Source: Yersinia enterocolitica subsp. enterocolitica (GTDB taxonomy: Bacteria; Pseudomonadota; Gammaproteobacteria; Enterobacterales; Enterobacteriaceae). From it: DNA of 64,000 nucleotides. The stretch covers positions 1,550,001 through 1,614,000 of the forward strand of contig NZ_LR590469.1 in NCBI RefSeq assembly GCF_901472495.1, written 5' to 3'. The translations under genes and the position numbers were made by a program. This document shows positions 45,912 to 54,937 of the stretch, in pieces (positions within the stretch are counted from its first letter, which is position 1; each line of letters begins with the position of its first letter). The notes below the pieces were generated by a model. The model did no database searches. It saw only the letters and a program-made list of their open reading frames with translations, and was not told the DNA's origin.

Positions 45912-47572
45912 TCAGCCCGGCCGCGCGCTAGCCAAACTACGCGGGAGAACATTTTTTTCAACAAGGGCGGGATGAATTCAATGCCCCGTTCTCTGGCGTA
46001 GCTAGTCACTTCAATCGCTAAGTCTGGCTTTGAGGTACGATGAATGGCTTTTTCAATCACCCTGCGCGGCTGCATTTTGGCATTGGCAGGAATACCGGAT
46101 ATCCGGTGATATACCTCATCAAAGCCCGAGCGATATAAAAAGTGCTCCATATCTGGAGCTGGCAAAATGGTCAAACGATCTCGCTCGTGATCTCGCTCAT
46201 TGTCCGCCATATTACGTACTGTCGCGGCATACTTTTTCCCTGCGTCATCGCCATCAGTCAGAACATGCCACTGGATCCCCATTCTGTTGGCAAATTTGAG
46301 TAACGGGCGTAGGCCACTTTGAGCAAACTCAATCACTTTTACGCCTTCCGCTTCAAAGTGATAGCCGCACTGACGAGCCAGTTCATTCAACAACCAAATT
46401 TCGGTTTCCCCCTCGACCAACAGCCAGCAACGGGCAAACAACGCTGAGGGACGATTGAAACGAATATGAAAAGCGATACGACGGCTATCTTCAGAACTCA
46501 TACCTCGAGGACCAATGCGGTAAGTGGCAACCCTGGAAGATTCACGCACTAATCGACAAATGCTTTCAACGGGTACTAATGAAATGAGTTCCCCAGAGTT
46601 TGTCGTTGTAATGCGCTGAAGCGGCAGTTGGCTCAGTAGCCCCCAGGCAACAGACAACATAATCGGGTGTAAACGGGTTTCCGGGTCCTCCACCAGCAGC
46701 AATGGGCGCGCATGGGGGTCAAGACTCAGTGATCCTTTCGCTTGCAATAGCGTTGAAAACATACCCAAAAGTATCAATCGCATACTGCGACTGTTAGGTT
46801 CGGCCACCATGCGATTGATGCTATCGAGGGCAAGCCAGGCTTCACGTTCAGGTTGTGGCCGGTGACGGTGGTTACGCAGGTTAGCAGACTGTGATCCTTG
46901 CTCGGCAAAATAGTGTTCTAGCAGTTGACGCATCGCCTCCAAGCCCTGGCGCAGTTGGGTATTAGTCAGTTTTTGTGGATTCCGTACCAATTCACGGCTT
47001 AACTGATCCAATTGCTGATTCAACGCCACTTTATCTGGCTGGTTACTATTTTCAGTCGTGGTGCTACGCAGTCGGCGAATGAAACGCGCATCTCGCAGGC
47101 GCAATACCGGATGAATGCGAATCACCCCACGCGCCAGTTTTTCAATATCGTGCAATTCCAGTGGGCACCCTGCTAAATCGAGGAACGTGCGCCAGGTACA
47201 TACAGTGCCATCATCAGCTTGCTCCCCTTCAATTCGATAATAAATACGATGTAAACCATCATCATTATTTATCCATAGCGGTGCCAACTGGCGATAACGA
47301 GGGGCGCGCCAATGACCAATATCTTTTTCGCAAAAGGTGAAAATAATTTGTAAGTGGCGCTCTTTAGCACTTTCATCACCTGCTGGGTAATAAAAATCCT
47401 GCGAGGTAAAATGATAAAGTTGAGGTTCGGGGGATAAAAGTAATGTCAGAGCATCTAATAGACTGGATTTACCCCAGGCATTTTCACCGATCAGCACCGT
47501 ATTATCGTCAAGGTTCAATGAAATACGATTAATACCACGAAAACCGACAATATCTACGCGTTCAAGATACAT
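45908..47572 (-). CDS. ybjD: OLD-family ATP-dependent nuclease-like protein YbjD
   Basis: A 554-residue protein orthologous to E. coli YbjD, with the domain plan of OLD-family proteins: an N-terminal AAA ATPase split by a coiled region and a C-terminal TOPRIM domain. Walker A is GENAWGKSS at residues 29-37. Walker B is near LLLVEDPETRLHP, and the TOPRIM motifs are LLVEGETEIWL and LTDGDDAGKKYA. OLD proteins are DNA nucleases with anti-phage roles in some cases; the role of YbjD is not settled. It is convergent with ybjX. Confidence 0.9.
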   Translation of the reverse strand: MYLERVDIVGFRGINRISLNLDDNTVLIGENAWGKSSLLDALTLLLSPEPQLYHFTSQDFYYPAGDESAKERHLQIIFTFCEKDIGHWRAPRYRQLAPLWINNDDGLHRIYYRIEGEQADDGTVCTWRTFLDLAGCPLELHDIEKLARGVIRIHPVLRLRDARFIRRLRSTTTENSNQPDKVALNQQLDQLSRELVRNPQKLTNTQLRQGLEAMRQLLEHYFAEQGSQSANLRNHRHRPQPEREAWLALDSINRMVAEPNSRSMRLILLGMFSTLLQAKGSLSLDPHARPLLLVEDPETRLHPIMLSVAWGLLSQLPLQRITTTNSGELISLVPVESICRLVRESSRVATYRIGPRGMSSEDSRRIAFHIRFNRPSALFARCWLLVEGETEIWLLNELARQCGYHFEAEGVKVIEFAQSGLRPLLKFANRMGIQWHVLTDGDDAGKKYAATVRNMADNERDHERDRLTILPAPDMEHFLYRSGFDEVYHRISGIPANAKMQPRRVIEKAIHRTSKPDLAIEVTSYARERGIEFIPPLLKKMFSRVVWLARGRAD

Positions 47573-47753
47573 GCTACGCCTCCGATGCGAATTTATTCAT
47601 ACTGATACTATCAGATTACAGAGTTAACCTATCACCTGATTATCTCAGGCAAAAAAACCTTATAGGTCAGGTCGCCTGGCGACTAGCGCTGCTTTACTCT
47701 TCCTTTGATTTTAGATAGTTTATTGCGCCACAGCCCATTATTCATCTGCATAT

Positions 47754-47812
47754 GATACCCAAAGTCATTGACGTTACAGCACGGCAAGTCACGACAATGA
47801 AGAAGGGTATAG
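47754..47812. repeat. Short ERIC-related palindromic remnant before lysO
   Basis: About 59 bases begin GATACCCAAAGTCATTGACG and end ACAATGAAGAAGGGTAT, so ATACCC / GGGTAT close the ends. It resembles the decayed repeats at 24302 and 36777. It lies between ybjD and lysO, right up to the lysO ribosome-binding region, so it may form part of the leader. Confidence 0.4.
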
Positions 47813-47825
47813 GACGGTATAACTC

Positions 47826-48725
47826 GTGTATTCAGGATTGCTGATCATTCTTTTGCCGTTAATTATTGGTTATCTCATCCCACTTAGCCGCAAAACATTA
47901 ATTCAATTGATCAACCGCTTATTGAGCTGGATGGTCTACGTTATTTTATTCTTTATGGGTATCAGCCTGGCATTTCTCGAAAATCTCAGTGCGAACCTGC
48001 TGCTTATTTTCCAATACACCGGTGTCTTTTTCCTGTGTATTTTTTGTGCCAATTTACTGGCGTTATTTTTGCTCGAACGCAAAACGCCGTGGAAAAATAC
48101 CCATCGTCAGGAAGCATTACCGTCTCGTCTACATATGGCGTTGGAATCATTAAAGTTATGTGGCGTAGTCATTGTCGGTTTCTTACTGGGATTGAGCCAA
48201 TGGGAGTGGTTGCAGTTTGCCGCTAAAGGTAGCGAGCTGGCACTGATTTTCCTACTTTTCTTAGTTGGGATTCAATTACGTAATAGCGGGATGACACTGC
48301 GCCAGATTGTATTGAATCGCCGTGGCACCATTGTGGCCTTTGTGGTGGCGATCAGCGCATTGGCTGGCGGAATGCTCGCCGCAGTATTGATGGGCTTACC
48401 GATTAAGACTGGGCTAGCGATGGCCTCTGGCTTTGGCTGGTATTCATTATCTGGCATTTTATTAACTGATTCATTCGGCCCTGTAATTGGGAGTGCGGCA
48501 TTCTTCAATGACCTGGCGCGTGAATTAGTGGCCATTATGTTGATTCCAACACTGGTACGCAGCAGTCGTTCCACCGCGCTGGGCTTGTGTGGCGCGACCT
48601 CCATGGACTTCACGCTGCCGGTATTACAACGCAGTGGCGGGTTGGAAATGGTGCCAGCCGCTATCGTGCACGGCTTTTTACTGAGCTTGCTCGCGCCAAT
48701 CTTGATTGCTTTCTTCTCTTCATAA
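47826..48725 (+). CDS. lysO: L-lysine exporter LysO (YbjE)
   Basis: LysO (DUF340) exports L-lysine across the inner membrane. The 299-residue protein has about eight hydrophobic helices. Conserved polar residues of the family are seen in LESLKLCGVV, MASGFGWYSLSGILL, FFNDLARELVAIM and GATSMDFTLPVLQRSGG. It starts with GTG, aligned with the E. coli N-terminus, after GGACGG. In E. coli it is regulated by ArgR and lysine; I could not define an ARG box or a lysine riboswitch here. Confidence 0.95.
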   Translation: MYSGLLIILLPLIIGYLIPLSRKTLIQLINRLLSWMVYVILFFMGISLAFLENLSANLLLIFQYTGVFFLCIFCANLLALFLLERKTPWKNTHRQEALPSRLHMALESLKLCGVVIVGFLLGLSQWEWLQFAAKGSELALIFLLFLVGIQLRNSGMTLRQIVLNRRGTIVAFVVAISALAGGMLAAVLMGLPIKTGLAMASGFGWYSLSGILLTDSFGPVIGSAAFFNDLARELVAIMLIPTLVRSSRSTALGLCGATSMDFTLPVLQRSGGLEMVPAAIVHGFLLSLLAPILIAFFSS

Positions 48726-48736
48726 TTCTTCATTCG

Positions 48737-48762
48737 CGCAGTGAGCCACTTGGTTCACTGCG
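48737..48762 (+). terminator. Hairpin after lysO
   Basis: An 11-pair stem (CGCAGTGAGCC / GGTTCACTGCG, one G-T pair) with a 4-base loop lies 12 bases after the lysO stop. There is no T-run, so it may protect the 3' end or terminate weakly. Confidence 0.45.
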
Positions 48763-48806
48763 TAATTTCACTCCAATAGTGAATAAATTCTCATTCGCAG
48801 CAAAAG

Positions 48807-48820
48807 TTGCGCCAAATCAA
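48807..48820 (+). promoter_or_regulatory. Candidate FNR site before hcp-hcr
   Basis: TTGCGCCAAATCAA keeps one perfect FNR half-site (ATCAA) and three of five bases in the other. FNR activation of hcp is known in E. coli. The match is only moderate. Confidence 0.4.
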
Positions 48821-48826
48821 AACAAG

Positions 48827-48907
48827 TTAAAGTTGCATTAAAAAAGCCTTTTTAAACCGCTTGTGCACATCTATGCTTTTAAACACGCATTACAAATGCA
48901 ACTTTAA
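48827..48907. promoter_or_regulatory. Inverted repeat with NsrR-like half-sites before hcp
   Basis: TTAAAGTTGCATT (48827-48839) and AATGCAACTTTAA (48895-48907) are perfect 13-base inverted repeats 55 bases apart. Each contains the NsrR-like 11-mer AAGTTGCATTW, close to the AAGATGCATTT half-site. NsrR represses hcp-hcr in E. coli. The second copy overlaps the ribosome-binding region of hcp, so binding to both could loop or block expression; this is inferred. Confidence 0.55.
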
Positions 48908-48921
48908 AAGGAAAAATAATT

Positions 48922-50574
48922 ATGTTCTGTGTGCAATGTGAACAAACTATCCGGACGCCGGTGGGTAATGGCTGCTCTTACGCGCAGGGAATGTGCGGGA
49001 AAACCGCTGAAACCTCTGATTTACAAGATTTATTAGTCGCCGTATTACAAGGGCTGTCCGCTTGGGCATTAACCGCCCGCGAGCTAGGCATTGTTGACCA
49101 TGAGATTGACAGCTTTGCACCCAGAGCCTTTTTCTCCACACTGACCAACGTTAACTTTGACTCAGATCGCATCGTCGGTTATGCCAAAGAAGCTATTTTG
49201 TTACGCCAATCATTGGCTATTCGTTGCCGCCTGATTGACAGCACGATTACAGTCGATCACCCGCTGGCCGAGCTACAACTGGACTCCGACGACATCCCTA
49301 CCCTGCAACAACAAGCCCAGCAATTTGCACTCAATAACGATAAAGCTGAGGTCGGTGATGATATTCATGGTCTGCGAATGTTGTGCCTGTATGGCCTGAA
49401 AGGGGCCGCTGCTTATATGGAACATGCCTATGTACTGGGTCAGTTCGATGAGCAAATTTATGCACAATATCATGCCTATATGGCTTGGTTGGGCACTCAA
49501 CCGCGTGATGTTGATACCTTACTGAATAACGCCATGGGCATTGGCAAAATGAACTTCAATGTCATGGCTATTTTGGACCGCGGCGAAACACAAGCTTACG
49601 GCGACCCACAGCCAACATCAGTGAATGTGCGCCCTGTAGCCGGTAAAGCCATTTTGATTTCAGGTCATGATCTCAAAGACTTACAAATGCTGTTGGAGCA
49701 AACTCAGGGAACCGGAATCAATATTTATACTCACGGCGAAATGTTGCCCGCCCACGGCTACCCTGAGTTAAAACGCTATTCACATTTGGTCGGTAACTAT
49801 GGCAGTGGCTGGCAGAATCAGCAGATAGAATTTGCTAAATTCCCCGGCCCTATTTTGATGACATCCAACTGTATTATTGACCCAAATGTAGGAAATTACG
49901 GCGACCGTATTTGGACGCGCAGTATTGTTGGCTGGCCGGGTGTCAATCATCTGGAAGGTGAAGATTTTACACCGGTTATTGAACAAGCACTGGGGATGGC
50001 AGGGTTCCCGTACAATGAGTTGGAACACTTAATCACTGTCGGTTTTGGTCGTCAAACCTTGCTGAATGCTGCGGATACCGTGATTGATCTGGTTGCCACT
50101 AAAAAATTACGTCATGTCTTTTTGGTCGGTGGATGTGATGGCAGCCGCACAGAACGTAGCTATTTCACCGATTTTGCCCGCAGTGTGCCGCAAGATTGCA
50201 TCATTATGACCTTGGCTTGCGGTAAATATCGCTTCAACAAACTCGATTTCGGCACCCTGGAAGGGTTACCGCGTCTGCTGGACGTGGGTCAATGCAATGA
50301 TGCGTATTCTGCGATTATGCTGGCGGTTAAGTTGTCAGAAAAACTCGGTTGCACCGTCAATGACTTACCACTCAGCCTGGTGTTGTCATGGTTCGAACAA
50401 AAAGCCATTGTTATTCTGCTGACCTTGCTGTCATTAGGTGTGAAAAATATCTATACCGGCCCGACCGCTCCGGGGTTCCTGACGGACAATCTGATGGCAA
50501 TTCTGTATGAGAAATTTGGTATGCGACCAATTACGACCGTAGAACAAGATATGAAGGCGATTTTAGGTCATTAA
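48922..50574 (+). CDS. hcp: Hybrid-cluster protein (hydroxylamine/nitric oxide reductase)
   Basis: Hcp reduces nitric oxide (and hydroxylamine in vitro), protecting anaerobic cells from nitrosative stress. The 550-residue protein carries the N-terminal iron-sulfur cysteines Cys3, Cys6, Cys18 and Cys25, the short enteric spacing. Hybrid-cluster ligands are visible further on (THGEMLPAHGYPEL, SNCIID, GGCDGSRTERSY, LACGKYRFN). It is first in the hcp-hcr operon. Confidence 0.98.
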   Translation: MFCVQCEQTIRTPVGNGCSYAQGMCGKTAETSDLQDLLVAVLQGLSAWALTARELGIVDHEIDSFAPRAFFSTLTNVNFDSDRIVGYAKEAILLRQSLAIRCRLIDSTITVDHPLAELQLDSDDIPTLQQQAQQFALNNDKAEVGDDIHGLRMLCLYGLKGAAAYMEHAYVLGQFDEQIYAQYHAYMAWLGTQPRDVDTLLNNAMGIGKMNFNVMAILDRGETQAYGDPQPTSVNVRPVAGKAILISGHDLKDLQMLLEQTQGTGINIYTHGEMLPAHGYPELKRYSHLVGNYGSGWQNQQIEFAKFPGPILMTSNCIIDPNVGNYGDRIWTRSIVGWPGVNHLEGEDFTPVIEQALGMAGFPYNELEHLITVGFGRQTLLNAADTVIDLVATKKLRHVFLVGGCDGSRTERSYFTDFARSVPQDCIIMTLACGKYRFNKLDFGTLEGLPRLLDVGQCNDAYSAIMLAVKLSEKLGCTVNDLPLSLVLSWFEQKAIVILLTLLSLGVKNIYTGPTAPGFLTDNLMAILYEKFGMRPITTVEQDMKAILGH

Positions 50575-50583
50575 GCCCCGCCT

Positions 50584-50624
50584 TATGCCCGGCTCATGCG
50601 CTTGGTTGCCGCAGGCCGGGTATA
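50584..50624. repeat. Intercistronic hairpin between hcp and hcr
   Basis: TATGCCCGGC (50584-50593) pairs with GCCGGGTATA (50615-50624) over 10 positions, including one G-T pair, with a 21-base loop. It may adjust the relative expression of hcp and hcr. It does not match the REP consensus. Confidence 0.5.
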
Positions 50625-50667
50625 AATCCTATTTCGCCCAAATGACCTGATTTGTTGTGAGGTTTTG

Positions 50668-51690
50668 ATGACTGATTTTATCCCCACTGATTGCCCTACT
50701 GCTATCACCCCCAACCGTATGCAAGTTCACTCCATCGTGCAAGAAACCCCCGACGTCTGGAGCTTGAAGCTAATTAATCATGATTTTTACCCTTATTTGC
50801 CGGGGCAATATGCTTTGGTGAGTATTCGTAACAGTGATGAAACTCTACGTGCTTATACCCTCTCTTCCACACCCGGTTTAAGCCCATTTATCCAGCTTAC
50901 CGTGCGTTGTTTAGCTGATGGTGAAGGCTCACAATGGCTAACTCAACAGGTCAAAGAAGGTGATTATCTGTGGCTGTCCGATGCTCAGGGGGAGTTTAGC
51001 TGTGCTCATTTTGATGATGACCACTATTTAATGTGTGCCGCCGGTTGCGGTGTTACACCGGTGATGTCGATGTGCCGTTATTTACTCGCGCAACGGCCTA
51101 AAGCCGATATCCGGGTCATTTTTAATGTCCGCACTCCGGCAGATGTCATTTTTGCCGATGCCTGGCAAGCACTATTGCAGCAGTATCCCCAGCAGTTGCA
51201 GCTCACGTTGATGGCCGAGTCCGATGCAACGGATGGATTTATAGCCGGGCGAATTAATGCTCAAGTGATGCAACAGGTCGCACCGGATATCACTCACCGC
51301 CGCGTCATGACTTGCGGGCCTGCACCTTATATGGATTGGGTTGAGCAATATTGTCGTGAGCAAGCTGTCCCGAATGACCATTTCCAGAAAGAACAATTTC
51401 GAACATCCGATGAAGTTATTAACAGTAGCAATGAACTGACGATGACCATCAGTCACCCGCTACGCAGTGTGAAAGTCCCGGTTGGCACCTCGCTGTTATT
51501 TGCTTTGGAGCAACACAAAGTACCGGTGATGGCCGCTTGTCGCGCGGGTGTTTGTGGCTCTTGTAAAACCCGCATTCTGCACGGCGACTACACCACCAGC
51601 AGCACCATGACACTGACACCAGAAGAAATCGCTCAGGGTTATGTTCTGGCATGCAGTTGCCAGTTGCAGGGGGATGTTCAACTGGCTTGA
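50668..51690 (+). CDS. hcr: NADH oxidoreductase Hcr
   Basis: Hcr supplies electrons from NADH to Hcp. The start is set at the ATG at 50668 after GTGAGG, giving 340 residues. It has an FAD domain (LRAYTLSSTPG), an NAD-binding domain (CAAGCGVTPVMSM, MTCGPAPYM), and a C-terminal [2Fe-2S] ferredoxin domain with Cys ligands in CRAGVCGSCKTR plus a later CSC. It lies 93 bases after hcp and is cotranscribed with it. Confidence 0.97.
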   Translation: MTDFIPTDCPTAITPNRMQVHSIVQETPDVWSLKLINHDFYPYLPGQYALVSIRNSDETLRAYTLSSTPGLSPFIQLTVRCLADGEGSQWLTQQVKEGDYLWLSDAQGEFSCAHFDDDHYLMCAAGCGVTPVMSMCRYLLAQRPKADIRVIFNVRTPADVIFADAWQALLQQYPQQLQLTLMAESDATDGFIAGRINAQVMQQVAPDITHRRVMTCGPAPYMDWVEQYCREQAVPNDHFQKEQFRTSDEVINSSNELTMTISHPLRSVKVPVGTSLLFALEQHKVPVMAACRAGVCGSCKTRILHGDYTTSSTMTLTPEEIAQGYVLACSCQLQGDVQLA

Positions 51691-51793
51691 GGCCTTTTCA
51701 TGTCAGCCCCATCAATGCCTATTGCCAGCATTTATGGGATAATTATATTGTTAATGGGGCAATAATCGTTAAACGCGCCATACTTTGGCCTCA

Positions 51794-51920
51794 TATACCC
51801 TAAATAATTCGAGTTGCAGAAAGGCGGCAACTGAGTAAGTCCCTGGGAGCTTACATCAGTAAGTGACCTGGGTGCGCGAAAGCAGCCAACGCACCAGCAG
51901 CTTGGAGTATGACGGGTATA
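51794..51920. repeat. ERIC element (127 bp) before poxB
   Basis: A full-length 127-base ERIC with ends TATACCCTAAATAATTCGAG and GAGTATGACGGGTATA and the core GAGCTTACATCAGTAAGTGA. It ends 37 bases before the poxB start codon, so it overlaps the expected poxB promoter region. Confidence 0.9.
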
Positions 51921-51957
51921 GGATAATGACTCGCCATTAATCCTTGAGGGAACAACT

Positions 51958-53679
51958 ATGAAGCAAACCGTGGCAACACTGGTCGCAAAAACGTTGGAGC
52001 AAGCTGGCGTTAAGCGAATCTGGGGCGTAACCGGGGACTCACTCAATGGTTTGAGTGATAGCCTGCACCGCATGGGAACTATCGAGTGGTTGGGAACACG
52101 CCACGAAGAAGTTGCCGCTTTCGCTGCTGGCGCGGAGGCACAACTCACCGGACAACTCGCTGTCTGCGCGGGTTCTTGTGGCCCGGGTAACCTACATCTG
52201 ATTAATGGCTTATTTGATTGCCATCGCAATCATGTTCCGGTGCTGGCAATCGCCGCTCATATCCCATCCAGTGAAATTGGCAGCGGATATTTTCAAGAAA
52301 CGCACCCGCAAGAACTGTTCCGCGAATGCAGCCACTATTGTGAATTAGTGTCAAATCCGGAGCAATTGCCTCGCGTGCTAGAAATTGCCATGCGCAAAGC
52401 CATTCTTAATCGTGGTGTTTCAGTAATTGTGCTGCCGGGTGATGTCGCACTACAACCGGCTCCGGAAGATGCCAGCGTGGTGTGGCAAACACCTAAACTG
52501 CCTTTAGTTCAGCCACTGATGAGTGAGTTGAATATATTGGCCGAGACATTAAACCAAGCCAAAAACATCACACTAATGTGCGGCAGTGGCTGCGCGGATG
52601 CCCATGATGAAGTGGTGAAACTGGCTGAAATGCTGCAAGCCCCCGTAGTACATGCGCTGCGTGGTAAAGAACATATTGAGTGGGGCAATCCCTACAGTGT
52701 AGGCATGACCGGGCTGATTGGTTTTGCCTCCGGCTATCATGCCATGATGAATGCCGATATGTTGGTATTACTGGGGACACAGTTCCCCTACCGCGCGTTT
52801 TATCCCACCCATGCAAATATCATTCAGATTGATATCAATCCCGGCAGCATCGGCGCTCACTGCCCGGTCAATATGGCGCTGGTCGGTGATATTAAAACCA
52901 CGTTGAGTGCGCTGTTACCCCAGCTAGAAGCCAAAAGTGATAATACATTTTTGACCAAGGCTCTAGAGCACTATCGCACCACGCGCAAAGATCTGGATGG
53001 GCTGGCAACCGCCAATGATAACCAACCCATTCACCCGCAATATCTGGCGCAACAAATCAGCCGCCATGCCACAGATGATGCCGTGTTCACTTGTGATGTT
53101 GGCACACCGACTGTGTGGGCTGCCCGTTATCTGGAAATGAACGGAAAGCGCCGTTTACTGGGTTCGTTTAACCACGGTTCTATGGCTAATGCCATGCCAC
53201 AAGCCATTGGCGCACAAGCCACCGATCCGAACCGACAAGTTGTGGCCTTATGTGGTGATGGCGGTTTCACTATGCTGATGGGGGATTTTCTCACCTTAGC
53301 ACAGCTAAAATTACCGGTGAAAATTGTGGTATTTAATAACAGTGTGCTGGGCTTTGTCGCTATGGAGATGAAAGCCGGTGGCTATCTAACCGATGGCACA
53401 GACTTGCATAACCCTGATTTTGCCGCTATCGCTAACGCGGCGGGCATTAAAGGTATTCGGGTAGAAAAAGCCTCTGAGTTAGATGCGGCACTGGAAAGCG
53501 CTTTTGCCCATCCGGGGCCAGTCTTGGTGGATGTGGTCACCGCCAAACAAGAACTGTCGATGCCGCCACAAATCAAGTTTGAGCAAGCCAAAGGATTCAG
53601 CCTGTACATGCTTAGAGCTATCATTAATGGCCGTGGTGATGAAGTGGTCGAACTGGCCAAAACCAACTGGTTACGCTGA
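51958..53679 (+). CDS. poxB: Pyruvate dehydrogenase (quinone), pyruvate oxidase PoxB
   Basis: PoxB is the peripheral membrane, TPP- and FAD-dependent enzyme that oxidises pyruvate to acetate and CO2, passing electrons to ubiquinone in stationary phase. The 573-residue protein has the catalytic TPP glutamate Glu50 (GTRHEEVAAF) and the Mg-TPP motif around Gly433-Asp434 (CGDGGFTML to VFNN). The C-terminal amphipathic tail follows. A GAGGG lies before the start. Confidence 0.98.
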   Translation: MKQTVATLVAKTLEQAGVKRIWGVTGDSLNGLSDSLHRMGTIEWLGTRHEEVAAFAAGAEAQLTGQLAVCAGSCGPGNLHLINGLFDCHRNHVPVLAIAAHIPSSEIGSGYFQETHPQELFRECSHYCELVSNPEQLPRVLEIAMRKAILNRGVSVIVLPGDVALQPAPEDASVVWQTPKLPLVQPLMSELNILAETLNQAKNITLMCGSGCADAHDEVVKLAEMLQAPVVHALRGKEHIEWGNPYSVGMTGLIGFASGYHAMMNADMLVLLGTQFPYRAFYPTHANIIQIDINPGSIGAHCPVNMALVGDIKTTLSALLPQLEAKSDNTFLTKALEHYRTTRKDLDGLATANDNQPIHPQYLAQQISRHATDDAVFTCDVGTPTVWAARYLEMNGKRRLLGSFNHGSMANAMPQAIGAQATDPNRQVVALCGDGGFTMLMGDFLTLAQLKLPVKIVVFNNSVLGFVAMEMKAGGYLTDGTDLHNPDFAAIANAAGIKGIRVEKASELDAALESAFAHPGPVLVDVVTAKQELSMPPQIKFEQAKGFSLYMLRAIINGRGDEVVELAKTNWLR

Positions 53680-53911
53680 TAAAATACCGTTTATTTCATA
53701 AAAATTCTCTACGTTTTTCCTGCCACAGAGGCCGGTTTTATACTGGCTTCAGTGGTAAACAATTGTTGTAATTTCTCCATCCAGTTAACAGTTTTCACAT
53801 CCTATCCAGATAAAAATTAAGCAGGCGCATGAGGCTGCTTTATTTAAATCCTCATTCATAATGTACGGCGTAAATCTTAATTAAGTCGAATTCGTATTGG
53901 GGATAAATAAA

Positions 53912-54799
53912 ATGGCAAAAAGCACCATGTCAGACTTCTCACCTTCGGCGGAGTTAATCTGCATACTCAGAGCAAAATCTTACAGTGAGAAAAGAGAAGG
54001 ATACAAAACAGATGATTATATCTCGCTATTAATTTCGCACTCTCTAACCTCTTTCTTTGCCATGACACAAAAATCTTTTTTGATGCCCGGTAATATTCTC
54101 TCTCCGCAGATCCCCGCAGGTAGCTATGAGTTTTTAATTAGCCGGATAAAATACATCGACGAGTTCTTCCAATTACGTGCCAGCGAGTTTGCCAACATTT
54201 TCATTCTGGGTTCAGGTTTTGACTCCAGAGCGATTCGATTCCAGAATCAACTACAGCAAAGTCGAGTTTTCGAACTCGACCACTCGGTATCTCAAAAAAA
54301 TAAAATAGCTAAACTACAAGAGCTTATAATCCCGATTCCAGAAAATTTACGCTATATTCCGATTGATTTTAATCAGCAGGATTTAACCACTATCTTACAA
54401 GAGATTCCGCGAAAAAAAGGAGAGAAAAACCTATTTATATTGGAGGGGCTAATTATGTATCTTCCTCCCAGCACGGTGAACCGTATTTTTTCAGCCATCG
54501 ACACCTGTGCCCCCGATAGCAGTGAAATCATTTTCGATTATGTTTATTCCGACGTCCTCGCCGGTGAAAACACCTCATATGGTTCGGTCGAAGTTTTAGA
54601 AGGATTAAAAAACATTGGTGAGCACTGGATTTTTGGCATCGAAAAAGGACATCTGCCGGAGTTTCTTAATAAGTATCATCTGAAATTGTATTGTGATGCT
54701 GATGCCAGCACTTTAGAAACGCGTTTCTTTACCAATAAACAAGGGACAGTCCTGGGCAAACTGAATAAAGCGCTAGCAATTGCTCATGGAATTAAATAA
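53912..54799 (+). CDS. Class I SAM-dependent methyltransferase, LCM/PPM-like family
   Basis: A 295-residue protein with the class I methyltransferase motifs typical of the leucine carboxyl methyltransferase (TIGR00027-like) family. SAM motif I is FILGSGFDSRAIRF, the acidic end of strand 2 is VFELDHSVS, and motif IV-like LFILEGLIMYLP. The ATG at 53912 follows GGGGATAAATAAA; a TTG five codons earlier is less likely. Family members methylate carboxyl or hydroxyl groups, often in secondary metabolism; the substrate is unknown. It is visibly richer in A/T than its neighbours. It lies between poxB and ltaE, which are adjacent in E. coli, so it is an accessory gene and possibly acquired. Confidence 0.8.
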   Translation: MAKSTMSDFSPSAELICILRAKSYSEKREGYKTDDYISLLISHSLTSFFAMTQKSFLMPGNILSPQIPAGSYEFLISRIKYIDEFFQLRASEFANIFILGSGFDSRAIRFQNQLQQSRVFELDHSVSQKNKIAKLQELIIPIPENLRYIPIDFNQQDLTTILQEIPRKKGEKNLFILEGLIMYLPPSTVNRIFSAIDTCAPDSSEIIFDYVYSDVLAGENTSYGSVEVLEGLKNIGEHWIFGIEKGHLPEFLNKYHLKLYCDADASTLETRFFTNKQGTVLGKLNKALAIAHGIK

Positions 54800-54937
54800 A
54801 AACCAGAATAAAATCAGCGAACAGACCTTACTTGCGAGATGAATATCCGATTTAAAGTAAATAATATTTTGTCGGGCTTCTTTGTTTTAATATTCTCGCT
54901 ATGATGAAGCCACTCTTTCCCTGCTCGCGAGAAAATT

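Noticed and set aside
47573..47825. Lysine riboswitch or ARG box before lysO
   Set aside because: The expected conserved riboswitch core is not seen and ARG-like ATTCAT half-sites lack correctly spaced partners.
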